A DNA stretch of 57,712 nt from assembly GCA_040880525.1 (NCBI GenBank), contig JBBDIG010000060.1, positions 1-57,712 of the forward strand, in the 5' to 3' direction. Made by a program: the position numbers and the translations under genes. Every line of letters begins with the position of its first letter. Within the stretch, counting starts at the first letter, position 1. The DNA is from Bacteroidia bacterium (GTDB taxonomy: Bacteria; Bacteroidota; Bacteroidia; CAILMK01; JBBDIG01). The notes below the pieces were generated by a model, which was not told the origin of the DNA, did not search any database, and saw nothing but the letters and a program-made list of their open reading frames with translations. Of this stretch, positions 27,416-36,365 are shown one piece after another.

Positions 27416-28374
27416 TAATCCATAAATTTATCAGTTTGAATTTTAACCGGCTGCAGCCCCTTTTCTATCTCTGATCGGGAAGATTCCAGCCAGGACGGCA
27501 ACTTCAGGTGTGATCCCAATTCAGCAATGTCTTCATCTATCGCAAAACCAGGTGGGAGGGTGGCTACTTCGAATAAAATTCCTCCCGGCTCCCGGAAATA
27601 AATGCTGTGAAAATATTGGCGATTCATGACGGGCGTTACGTTCAGGCCCATTGCCAGCAGTTTATCACGGATCTTTAATTGGGTGGCGTCATCAGGCGTG
27701 GCAAAAGCCAGGTGATGGATGGTTCCGCTACCACCCAAACCACGCATTTCGTCTGGTGCGCAAAGAATATCCACAAAATCGCCCGGCTTGCCACTGGCGG
27801 AATACCGGAACCGGTTGCCCTTTTCAGCCATCAGTTTATGATCCAGACCTTCTTGCAGGAGCCCCGCAGTTCGTTCATACCCTTCCTCGCACAGGGTTAC
27901 GCCATAAAATCCCCTTATGGAATTTTCAATCGGAATTTGTCCATAAGAAAACGCGGGGCGGTCATCATCTTTATTAAATACCAGTTCTAATCCGAGTCCG
28001 TGTACATCCTTAAAATAAATAAAAGTTTCCGCTCCAAATCGTTGCTCAGGCCTTGAAAATTGTACGTTAAATTTTGCCAGGCGCTTCTGCCAGTATTCCA
28101 TGCTTTCTTCAGGCACGGAGAACGAGGTAACCGTCATTTGTCCTTTGCCGTGCCTGCCCCTGGCCAACCCGGAATATGGAAAGAAGGTCATAATCGTCCC
28201 TGGCATTCCCTGCTCATTTCCGTAGTAGAGATGGTACACATTGGGCGCATCGAAATTGATGGTTTTCTTCACCATTCGCAATCCGAGAATGCCGGTGTAA
28301 AAATCAATGTTTTTTTGAGCGTCATCAGCCAGGGCCGTAACGTGGTGTATTCCTGTGACCGTTTGTTTATCCAT
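27415..28374 (-). CDS. Ring-cleaving dioxygenase, glyoxalase/VOC family (MhqO/MhqE-like)
   Basis: A 319-residue protein with two vicinal-oxygen-chelate domains. Likely metal ligands are His10/His11 (TGIHHVT) in the first module, and His in GTIHHLAF with Glu in GGILFEVAT in the second. The length and paired VOC layout match extradiol dioxygenases of the MhqO/LinE/PcpA group, which open hydroquinone rings using Fe(II). It is the first gene of a two-gene unit with the MhqD-like hydrolase, which presumably processes the cleavage product or a quinone adduct. No MarR-type regulator such as MhqR is adjacent. Enzyme class is secure; exact substrate is not. Confidence 0.88.
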   Translation of the reverse strand: MDKQTVTGIHHVTALADDAQKNIDFYTGILGLRMVKKTINFDAPNVYHLYYGNEQGMPGTIMTFFPYSGLARGRHGKGQMTVTSFSVPEESMEYWQKRLAKFNVQFSRPEQRFGAETFIYFKDVHGLGLELVFNKDDDRPAFSYGQIPIENSIRGFYGVTLCEEGYERTAGLLQEGLDHKLMAEKGNRFRYSASGKPGDFVDILCAPDEMRGLGGSGTIHHLAFATPDDATQLKIRDKLLAMGLNVTPVMNRQYFHSIYFREPGGILFEVATLPPGFAIDEDIAELGSHLKLPSWLESSRSEIEKGLQPVKIQTDKFMD

Positions 28375-28492
28375 TTCCTTGATGTTTAAAATAATTAAGA
28401 TGAAAATTCCCGGCTGGTTTTTTTTATTAAATGAGTGTGTAATTTTTATTTATAATTCATATTTAAATATAAAGGTTGAAAGCTGCCGGAAC

Positions 28493-31400
28493 TTATTCAA
28501 TGGCCGCCTCCTTCACCTCTTTTGCTTTTTTCACCGTGTCTTCCAAAATTAAATACAGGCTGGGAACGAGAAGAAGAATAATAGACGTGGCGAAGACAAT
28601 CCCGAAGCCCAGGGAAATGGCCATTGGAATGAGGTTATTCGCCTGGTTTGAAGTTTCTAGAATAATGGGAGTGAGGCCGCCAAAGGTTGTAAGCGTAGTT
28701 AAAATGATGGGTCTGAATCTTCGGACTCCGGCTTCATGTATGGCATTAAATACGGTTTTGCCTTTCCGCTTTTTGTTGGCATAATCAATCATGATGAGGG
28801 AATCGTTCACCACCACACCGGACAGTGCGATGACTCCCATAAGGCTCACCAGCGACAGATCGTAACCGAGCAGAATGTGCCCGATCACCGCTCCTACGAT
28901 GCCGAAGGGTATGGCCGCCATAACTATGAGCGGTTGCACATAATTATTGAACGCCATAGCAAGCAAGGCGTAGATAACCATCATAGCCAGGGCAAACCCA
29001 CCCCAAAGCGACTGCATAGACTCGCGCATTTCAGCTTGGCTGCCCTCAAAGCTCCAGGTGATGCCGGGATAATCAGCCCTGAGTTGTGGAAGCACTTCCG
29101 CTTGTAAAGCTTCTATCACCTGGGTAACCGCACTTGCCGGTTCTACATCCATGCTCACAGTTACCACCCTGCGGCCATCGCGCCTGTTGATGCTAACGAA
29201 TGCCTCGCGTTCTTCTATTAAGACCACGTCCAGAAGGGGGACTTCTGTACCATCAGGGGTGCGAACAAGGAAATCCTGAAGGTTATAAAGATCCTTTCTT
29301 TCCTCCAGCGGAAGCTTTACGCGAACTTCCACCTCATTATCTCCTCGCAACTGGCGCATGGCCAGTGCTCCAAAGAAGGCATTGCGCACCTGCCGGCCCA
29401 CCTCGCTGGAGGTTAATCCCAGGTTGCGGGCTTCAGGCAGCAAAGTGAAGTCGAACTGGAGTTTGCCTTTATCGAAGTTATCATTGATATCGCGGGTATT
29501 GTTGAAAGTTGAAACCGTTTCAGAAAATGCCTGGCTTGCCTTTTCCAGCACATCAATGTCATTGTGGCTAATATCTACACTTATGTCCTGTTGGTAACCT
29601 CCCGGTCCGCGCTCTGCTTCAAAAGTGATCTGATCTACTCCTTCGATTTCCCCAATCTCATCGCGCCAGAGTTCAATCACCTCCTGGGCCGACATATCTC
29701 GCTGGTCAGGCGGCTTCATCACAATTTCCACATCAATGAAATTTTGGTTGCGAACATTGGTTTTCACACCTTCAGCCACCTCATAGAGATTTTGGTCGTC
29801 AAACATTTGCAGCGTTGATTCCGTGATCTGGTTGGCTACTTTCGCTGCCTGGTCAGGGGTAGTACTTACCGGCAGCCTCACTCCGGCTTCAATTTCATCG
29901 GCAGCCACCTCCGGCATCATGATGATGCCCATGTGGTCGCTGTATCCGAAACCGCCAACCACTAAAAGCAGCGCAAGAGCCACACTGATGGTGATATAGC
30001 GGTAGTGAAGGCACTTTTTGAGCAACGGGCTGAAATAGCGATCCACGAAGCGGTCGAAACCTTTGGCAAACCGCTGCTGCCAGGGTTCAATATATTTCCT
30101 TATTTTAAGCGTATCTTTTTTAGAACTATGGCCAAGATGTGCAGGCAGGATGAACAGGGCCTCCATCAACGAAATAGCCAGCACCACAATGACCACTGCT
30201 GGCAGCGGCCACCAGAATTTACCTGTGGTTCCTGGGAGAAAAAGCAGCGGAATGAAAGTTATTATGTTCGTGAGAATGCTGAAAATCACCGGTCTGGCAA
30301 TATCTTTAGCGCCAGCTATTGCCGCATCCAAAAAGCCCATCCCCTGTTGCCGGTATTCATATACATTTTCACCCACCACCACGGCATCATCTACCACAAT
30401 GCCCAGTACCAACAGGAATCCGAACATGGAGATCATATTGATGCTTACATCAACTATCGGCATAAACACGAGGCCTCCTACAAACGAAATGACCATTCCC
30501 ATCATTACCCAAAAAGCCAGCTTATACTCAAGAAAAAGCGCCAGGATTAGCAGTACGATGACCACGGCCATGAGTCCGTTCCCCGTGAGTAATGAAAGGC
30601 GCTCACTGAAATCTTCTGCGGTATTGCTGTCTATGCGGTAATGCACGCCCGGTGGCAACGTTTTCTCAAAATCTCTGAGCACCTCCTGGACAATTTCAGC
30701 TATCTCAAGGGGGGATTGATCACCGATACGGAAAATATCAAGTTCGACAGATGGCTGGCTGTTGAACTGAGAATGAAAGCCGGTTTCCTCGAATCCATCA
30801 GTAATGGTGGCAATTTCCGCCAGCGTTACTGAGGCACCTGATCCTGCGGTTATGATCTCTATGGTGCCATATTCCGCTGCCCATTGCTTGCGCTCCTTCA
30901 TGCGCAGAAGAATCTCCCCGCTGCTGGTTTCCACGGCCCCTGCGGGAATATCCTCGCTGGACTGAAGAATTATATCTGCCACTTGTTCCAGTGTAAGCCC
31001 ATATTCTCGCAATCGCTGCCGGGGAATTTCCACGTGGGTTACATATTCCGGGACATTTCCAAACTCGACCTGGGTAATTTCTTCTTCATTTAACAACCGG
31101 TCGCGGAGCCGCTCTGCCAAGAGGCGCAACGTGCGGTAATCTGCCTCACCATAAAGTCCAACCTCTATTACACTACGCTGCCTTGCCTGGAGAATTACCT
31201 CAGGTTGTTCTATATCATCAGGAAACGTTCTGATCCGGGCCACTGCCTGGTCTATATCCTGATACACCCTCATGCGGTCGGTCGCTGCCAGCAGTTCGAT
31301 TGAGACGCTGCCAGAGCCTTCTTCAGCGGTGGAAACAATCTCCCTTATTCCCTGCACGCCCCGCACAGCTTCCTCTACCGGAAGGAGAATTCCCTGCTCT

Positions 31401-31621
31401 ACCTCGGCAGGTGCCGCCCCTGGATACACCACACTTATCTCCACGATGTCCAGTTCAAATTGGGGAAAGACTTCCTTCTGGATATTGTACATCGTCCATG
31501 CACCCCCCACAAGGAGGATGATCATCATCAGGTTGGCAATGATTGGATTGCGCGCCATGTAGGCAATGGGCCCTTTGTGGTCGTCAATTTCCTGAAGATT
31601 GTTTGAGTTAGAATTGGTCAT
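28493..31621 (-). CDS. RND efflux transporter permease (HAE1/AcrB-type)
   Basis: A 1042-residue inner-membrane transporter with the RND layout: transmembrane helix 1 at about residues 28-46, a large periplasmic loop, six helices at about 335-520 including the proton-relay [14 protein letters not shown] segment (adjacent aspartates), a second loop, and the last helices ending near 1020. It exports drugs, detergents or metabolites using proton motive force as part of a trimeric tripartite pump. It is the third gene in the order outer-membrane channel, adaptor, permease. It starts 193 nt after the adaptor gene, a longer gap than between the first two. Confidence 0.95.
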   Translation of the reverse strand: MTNSNSNNLQEIDDHKGPIAYMARNPIIANLMMIILLVGGAWTMYNIQKEVFPQFELDIVEISVVYPGAAPAEVEQGILLPVEEAVRGVQGIREIVSTAEEGSGSVSIELLAATDRMRVYQDIDQAVARIRTFPDDIEQPEVILQARQRSVIEVGLYGEADYRTLRLLAERLRDRLLNEEEITQVEFGNVPEYVTHVEIPRQRLREYGLTLEQVADIILQSSEDIPAGAVETSSGEILLRMKERKQWAAEYGTIEIITAGSGASVTLAEIATITDGFEETGFHSQFNSQPSVELDIFRIGDQSPLEIAEIVQEVLRDFEKTLPPGVHYRIDSNTAEDFSERLSLLTGNGLMAVVIVLLILALFLEYKLAFWVMMGMVISFVGGLVFMPIVDVSINMISMFGFLLVLGIVVDDAVVVGENVYEYRQQGMGFLDAAIAGAKDIARPVIFSILTNIITFIPLLFLPGTTGKFWWPLPAVVIVVLAISLMEALFILPAHLGHSSKKDTLKIRKYIEPWQQRFAKGFDRFVDRYFSPLLKKCLHYRYITISVALALLLVVGGFGYSDHMGIIMMPEVAADEIEAGVRLPVSTTPDQAAKVANQITESTLQMFDDQNLYEVAEGVKTNVRNQNFIDVEIVMKPPDQRDMSAQEVIELWRDEIGEIEGVDQITFEAERGPGGYQQDISVDISHNDIDVLEKASQAFSETVSTFNNTRDINDNFDKGKLQFDFTLLPEARNLGLTSSEVGRQVRNAFFGALAMRQLRGDNEVEVRVKLPLEERKDLYNLQDFLVRTPDGTEVPLLDVVLIEEREAFVSINRRDGRRVVTVSMDVEPASAVTQVIEALQAEVLPQLRADYPGITWSFEGSQAEMRESMQSLWGGFALAMMVIYALLAMAFNNYVQPLIVMAAIPFGIVGAVIGHILLGYDLSLVSLMGVIALSGVVVNDSLIMIDYANKKRKGKTVFNAIHEAGVRRFRPIILTTLTTFGGLTPIILETSNQANNLIPMAISLGFGIVFATSIILLLVPSLYLILEDTVKKAKEVKEAAIE

Positions 31622-31814
31622 TCAGGTGAAATAACTCAGGGTAGTGCTAAATGTTTCTGCTATAAAAATGGCCTCTCAGGAAGTTTTTCTTTAATTTTTA
31701 AAACATAAAACGTTTAACACAAAAGGATTGAAATTTAAAATATGAAAGGTTGAATTCACCGGGAACATTGCTTCTTCAAAATTTTGGCTGCCAATATTCG
31801 GTCAAAAAAAATGT

Positions 31815-33026
31815 TTAATCCCCGGTATCCTCAGATGATGGATTTCTGTTATTCAATTGCCCGGTTGCCTTGTCCTGGGCAGTTCGTAAGGGAGCGCCTT
31901 CTGCAACGGTGGAAAGGTTGGTGGTTACCACCTGCTCACCGGCATTTATTCCGCTGGCGATGTATGCATAATCTGCATCCATAAAAATAACTTCCACCTT
32001 CCGGATCTGGAGCTGATCTTTTTCCATTACCCACACGGTTTCATTCTCTCTGAGGTGATCCCGGTTCAAACGAATGACATCGGATAACATTTCTCCGTGA
32101 ATTCGTGCTTCTACAAATGAGTTGATCATCAACACGGGTAAGGTGTCATTCTTATACGCCAGGGGATCAGAGACTGAGATGAGCAGTCTCGCCATGCGTG
32201 TCTGATCTTCAAGTGCGCCTATCAGTCTGAAAACGTGGCCGTTGCGGTACTGCCCGGTTTTCCAGGCTTTGTTATCCACTATTTTGGCCTCTGATCCGTG
32301 CTCCTGCCCGGGAGAGGGAAACGTTATCCAAGGCAGCTTGGAGAGCGGAACCGTGGTAACGACCCAGTATTCATCTCTGCCCACCATCCGTCCGAGATCG
32401 TCACCTGGTGCAACCTGGGAACCGACATTAACATTACGGCTGAGAATATGGGCATCAAAAGGCGCCCTGAGCACGGTTCGCTCAAGGTTCAGTTCTGCTT
32501 GTTCTGCCGCTGCCTGCATGGCTTCCACCTGCGCCTGTACCTGCCGGAGTTGTGGCTGTCGCAGCATCAAGCCTTCATTTCCCGTGTCCAGCATCTCTTC
32601 CACAAGTTCGTAATCCTGCCGGGCCACATCCTGCCTGCCTTGCTCTATTTGCAAATCTGACTGAACTTGGCTCAGCTCGCTCTGTCGAAGTTTTAATTCA
32701 TTGCGGTAATCTGCCGGATCTATTTGGAGCAACACCTCGTTCTTCTTCACAAAACCTCCGGGCATAAAACCTTTGGCAAGCGAAATTATCTCCCCACTTA
32801 CCCTGGGACTGAGGACAATATCATTGGTGGGTTGGACAATTCCTGTTGCAATGATCACGGGCCGGAAAGTTCCCCGCTGGGCTTCGGTAACATCCACAAG
32901 CATCGGAGTTTTCTTGGTTGCGCCTGCCCGCTCAGCATCCGGTTCGGTAAGGAAAATGACTGCTGTTATGGCTCCCGCCACTACAAGAATTATCAGGCTG
33001 ACAATAAGTGTTTTTCGTTTATTCAT
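31815..33026 (-). CDS. Periplasmic adaptor (membrane fusion protein) of the RND pump
   Basis: A 403-residue HlyD/AcrA-type adaptor. One N-terminal transmembrane segment (about residues 6-27, TLIVSLIILVVAGAITAVIFL) anchors it, with no lipobox. A barrel-sandwich/lipoyl half (VSPRVSGEIISL) leads into a long alpha-helical hairpin (about 100-190, LRQSELSQVQSDLQIEQGRQ and QVEAMQAAAEQAEL). The second lipoyl half (RAPFDAHILSRNVNVGSQVAPGD) and the beta-barrel and membrane-proximal domains follow. It links the permease to the outer-membrane channel. It starts 20 nt after the channel gene, so it is co-transcribed with it. Confidence 0.93.
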   Translation of the reverse strand: MNKRKTLIVSLIILVVAGAITAVIFLTEPDAERAGATKKTPMLVDVTEAQRGTFRPVIIATGIVQPTNDIVLSPRVSGEIISLAKGFMPGGFVKKNEVLLQIDPADYRNELKLRQSELSQVQSDLQIEQGRQDVARQDYELVEEMLDTGNEGLMLRQPQLRQVQAQVEAMQAAAEQAELNLERTVLRAPFDAHILSRNVNVGSQVAPGDDLGRMVGRDEYWVVTTVPLSKLPWITFPSPGQEHGSEAKIVDNKAWKTGQYRNGHVFRLIGALEDQTRMARLLISVSDPLAYKNDTLPVLMINSFVEARIHGEMLSDVIRLNRDHLRENETVWVMEKDQLQIRKVEVIFMDADYAYIASGINAGEQVVTTNLSTVAEGAPLRTAQDKATGQLNNRNPSSEDTGD

Positions 33027-33046
33027 ATATAAAACATAGGGAATGC

Positions 33047-34525
33047 TTATTCTTCATCCATTTGCTCATTGCGGTCCGCATTTTCTGCGGGTGTTTCAAA
33101 TCCACCAGCCAGGGCACGGTAGAGGGCAATGCGGAATTCCAGCAGCGCCAGCCTTTCAGATATAAGCTCGCGCTGAAGTTGCTGGGCTTGATCCATTGCT
33201 GTCAGCACTGCGAGATAATCGCTCATCCCATTGAAGTATTCGATCCGGAGTTGCTCATAAGCCTGGTCCGCAAGCTTCACCTGCTGCTCCAAAACCTGCA
33301 ATCGTTCTTGCTGTTTCATTTCCTGAATCAGGGCATCCTCCACTTCCCGGAAAGCAATCAGTACGGTTTGTCCATATTCATAAAGTCGCTGCTGTTTAAA
33401 AGCTACGGCCCTGTCTACCTCCGCACTGAGCCTTCCACCATAAAACAGGGGAGCCACGAGGTTCACGCCAAGAGAATAGGCCCAGTCCCGGAAGAGATCA
33501 TCAACATTATTAGCTCTTGATGAAACGGAGGCGCTGATGCTTAATCGTGGATATTTGGCACTAATGGCAGAAGCCACTTCCCTGTCAGCAACCTGCAACA
33601 GGCTAAATGCTGTCCGGACATCCGGACGTCTTTGCACGAGTTCCGTAGGAATTCCGGTTTCAGGCAGGGGCGGCAGCGCAGGAAAGGAGTCAGGAGCATA
33701 AATTAATTCCTCCATTGGAGGTGCCCCTATCAAAACTGCAAACCGGTGTTCCAGTATCCGGATCCTGGATTCTATCAGGATTTTTTGTCCACGGGTGGCT
33801 TCCATTAATTGCGTTTGGCGGAGAATATCCACACCTCTGATTTGTCCGCTCCCGAATCGTGATTTAAATAGCCGCAGAATTTTGTCATTGGTTTCAATCT
33901 GTGTTTCGGCAAGTTCAAGGTGTTGCCATTCCGCCAGTAACTGATACCATGTACGCGCAATTTCCGCAGAAAGTGAGATCGCAGTAGCCTGGTAGTCATA
34001 TAAACTTGCTTCGGCCCGGTATTGCTCGGCTTTAACGCGGGAACGGATCCTTCCCCAAAGATCTATTTCATATACGGAAGATAAGCCTGATCGCAGGTTT
34101 TCGCCACCTGCAAAATCCGGCTCCGGACGGCTGGTTCCAAAAACACTGAAAGCTTCAAGTTCAGGAAATAAATAGGAGGATTCGCGATCAACCACCGCTT
34201 CTGCGGCCCTGAATCGCTGCCACACAGCAAGCAAGTCGAAATTAGAATCCAGCGCCTCATTTACAAACATATTTAATGTCTGATCTTCAAACCCGGTCCA
34301 CCACTCTTCCTGCAGCGGCATATTTCCAGAATGGCCAAAGCTTTCAGGAGGGTCAAGGGGCAAGGCCGATTCAGTAATCTCCGGTGAACAACCGGCCCAA
34401 GTGGTGAGCGCTGTTCCTAGTAAGAATATGAAAATCAGCCGTTTTCCCTTTATGGCATTTGCCCAAAATTTCTTTCGGATAACTGCCAGTGTGCTGAGAT
34501 TATATTTAAAAGTATACGATGTCAT
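33047..34525 (-). CDS. Outer-membrane efflux channel lipoprotein (TolC/NodT family)
   Basis: A 492-residue outer-membrane factor. The N-terminus has an unusually long positively charged region before the hydrophobic segment LIFIFLLGTALTTWAGC, giving a likely lipobox Cys near residue 46. A methionine closer to the lipobox is not available. Two repeated OEP domains with alternating coiled-coil helices follow (DLLAVWQRFRAAEAVVDR..., EIARTWYQLLAEWQHLEL... and RRPDVRTAFSLLQVADREV...), the signature PELEAF/RRPDV layout of NodT-type channels. It is the first gene of the efflux operon, and a REP-like element lies upstream of its promoter region. Confidence 0.93.
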   Translation of the reverse strand: MTSYTFKYNLSTLAVIRKKFWANAIKGKRLIFIFLLGTALTTWAGCSPEITESALPLDPPESFGHSGNMPLQEEWWTGFEDQTLNMFVNEALDSNFDLLAVWQRFRAAEAVVDRESSYLFPELEAFSVFGTSRPEPDFAGGENLRSGLSSVYEIDLWGRIRSRVKAEQYRAEASLYDYQATAISLSAEIARTWYQLLAEWQHLELAETQIETNDKILRLFKSRFGSGQIRGVDILRQTQLMEATRGQKILIESRIRILEHRFAVLIGAPPMEELIYAPDSFPALPPLPETGIPTELVQRRPDVRTAFSLLQVADREVASAISAKYPRLSISASVSSRANNVDDLFRDWAYSLGVNLVAPLFYGGRLSAEVDRAVAFKQQRLYEYGQTVLIAFREVEDALIQEMKQQERLQVLEQQVKLADQAYEQLRIEYFNGMSDYLAVLTAMDQAQQLQRELISERLALLEFRIALYRALAGGFETPAENADRNEQMDEE

Positions 34526-34581
34526 TCTATAATCATGGGTTAACCTTTACAAGGAATTGAAGTTCGATCTGCTGGGAAGAT

Positions 34582-34660
34582 GTAGCTCCGGGCTTCCGCC
34601 CGGAGAAATGCAATAATTGATATTATCCGCTAACGCGGGTTGTCCGGCTAAAAGCCAGAC
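34582..34660. repeat. Composite REP-like element (three hairpins)
   Basis: Three hairpins in 75 nt: CTCCGGGC (34586-34593) with GCCCGGAG (34598-34605); CCGC-TAAC-GCGG (34627-34638); and GTCCGGCT with AGCCAGAC (34642-34649/34653-34660, one mismatch). It lies between the efflux operon start and the 3' end of the 475-aa gene. The layout resembles a REP doublet. Its sequence is different from the GTAGAG family. Confidence 0.6.
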
Positions 34661-34666
34661 TCTGCA

Positions 34667-36094
34667 TTATCCCAATTCGGCCAGCTTTTCCAGCAGCCAA
34701 TCTGCATCTGCTACTTTCCGGGTGTCCTGTATTTGTTTGCGGAGCTTTTCCGCATCCTCTTTTGCCCCGGGTTTCAGGTTTAGCATCTTGCGGGTATAGC
34801 GGATAAGGTTTGCATAGTTCGTTTTATGGTGTGCCGATACCAGCTTATTCCTGCGCAGATAAACGGAAAAGCTGTCAAGCAGCGAAAAGAGCGCGTTTAC
34901 CTCATTCAGTTCATAATAGGTCTTCAGCAACATGCTGCGGGAATCGAGGCTGTAAAACACGTCATCATATTCCACCTGGCTCAGCAGCCGTACCACTTCA
35001 GGGTGGTTCTGGCGGTAAAAGTGAAATTTCGCAAGATTGTAGGTAAAGGCATTTTCCCGGAATTTTTCCTCCAGCCGATCCCGGTATTCATTCAGGAAAT
35101 TCTGCACCCAGCTAAATTCCCCGAGGCGCAGCCCTGTAACCACAATGTTTTTGTAATCCCAGGGTGAAATGAATCCTTCTTCCAGCAACAAGTGCTGCTC
35201 CAGAGCCTGCCGGTAAAGGCCAAATATCTCCCGGAGGTATTCCTTTATGCCACTGTTAATCTTGCGGATGCAGTAGTTCCGGGCAAAGGCGTACAGCTCC
35301 CGCGCTTCCTCCTGCGAAAACCGGAATGCCTCCTGTTGCAGCAGGACTTTCAACTGGTGGTAATGCTCTTCCTGATCAGGGAACTGCAGCATTTGCCCCA
35401 CCTCCACGTATACGGCCACTACAGGCTCTGATGCAACAGGGTTTCCGGGAAGGGCACCAAGGATTTCCTCCATGAAATTAAGGGGTTGTATATCGCCCAC
35501 AATGCTGCGGTTGTTCAGCAGGAGGCAGTGCCACCGCAGCTTCTGCGAAACATAGAATATATCCAGGGCAGCGGCAGCCGGTTCAATATTCGTTTTGCCT
35601 GACCGCTGGAGTTGCTGCGCCAGGAAACTGTCCTTTTCCTGCTCCACCCTGAAGCGGTGCAGGTAAAACTGCCCGTCACGCACAGGGCTTTTTTGCCCAG
35701 CCTTGTCTGTTAATTTCTGCGTGCTTGTAAAATGCTTCTCCAGGTCACGCTGCCTGTACTCATTTAATAGCCGAACGCGAATTTCCTGCTCATCATTCAA
35801 AAGGGCAGAAACCACCAGGAAATGTTCCAGCAGCTTCAGGAAGTCGCTCAGGAGGTGGCGCAGGCGCAGGTCGTTGTACTTTTCTTCACCAAAAACGGCC
35901 TTGTATAGCGAAGACTTCGTTACCGACTCTATATTTGAAGCATTTCGTTGCAAAGCCTCAAAAAGCAGGTGAATTCCCTCATGCACGTTGAAGTAAGGCG
36001 ATTCAATGAATTTCGCCAGATGCAGCCACTCCCGGTCATTCAACGTCTTTAGCAGCATGATGAGTTTGGTATTGGCCAGTGAGGTTTCCTTCAT
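34667..36094 (-). CDS. Conserved hypothetical protein
   Basis: A 475-residue protein with no signal peptide or transmembrane segment. It is almost entirely alpha-helical, with regularly spaced Leu/Phe/Tyr pairs (LNDREWLHLAKFIESPYFNVHEG, LLSDFLKLLEHFLVVSALL, LLSQVEYDDVFYSLDSRS), which suggests a solenoid or scaffold fold. I recognise it only as a type widespread in Bacteroidota without an assigned function. The last helix is followed by the composite REP-like element. There is no co-directional neighbour close enough to suggest an operon except the efflux genes 142 nt downstream. Confidence 0.8.
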   Translation of the reverse strand: MKETSLANTKLIMLLKTLNDREWLHLAKFIESPYFNVHEGIHLLFEALQRNASNIESVTKSSLYKAVFGEEKYNDLRLRHLLSDFLKLLEHFLVVSALLNDEQEIRVRLLNEYRQRDLEKHFTSTQKLTDKAGQKSPVRDGQFYLHRFRVEQEKDSFLAQQLQRSGKTNIEPAAAALDIFYVSQKLRWHCLLLNNRSIVGDIQPLNFMEEILGALPGNPVASEPVVAVYVEVGQMLQFPDQEEHYHQLKVLLQQEAFRFSQEEARELYAFARNYCIRKINSGIKEYLREIFGLYRQALEQHLLLEEGFISPWDYKNIVVTGLRLGEFSWVQNFLNEYRDRLEEKFRENAFTYNLAKFHFYRQNHPEVVRLLSQVEYDDVFYSLDSRSMLLKTYYELNEVNALFSLLDSFSVYLRRNKLVSAHHKTNYANLIRYTRKMLNLKPGAKEDAEKLRKQIQDTRKVADADWLLEKLAELG

Positions 36095-36123
36095 TTTTGT
36101 AATTGATGGACATGGGTCATAAC

Positions 36124-36151
36124 GTAGAGGCAGGATGCATCCTGCCTCTAC
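36124..36151. repeat. REP-like perfect palindrome (28 nt), GTAGAG family
   Basis: A perfect palindrome with half-site GTAGAGGCAGGATG followed by its reverse complement. It shares the GTAGAG...CTCTAC ends with the copy inside the RAYT gene at 3233-3264. It lies just upstream of the start of the leftward 475-aa gene. Confidence 0.85.
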
Positions 36152-36365
36152 CGGGCCGTATTTTTAAATCTGTAACCCAAATAAATGATTTCCGACAAAT
36201 ATGTATATAAAAAATGGAATTTTAGAGTTATATGCAGGTTTATTAAAATAATAAGATTCAAACAAAATCCGACAAATTGAAAAATGTGTTCCTTATAATA
36301 AAGACAAGGTCCCGGATATTCGTATCGTCAAAAACTGTTTTAAGAACACGATAAAAATTAAAGAT

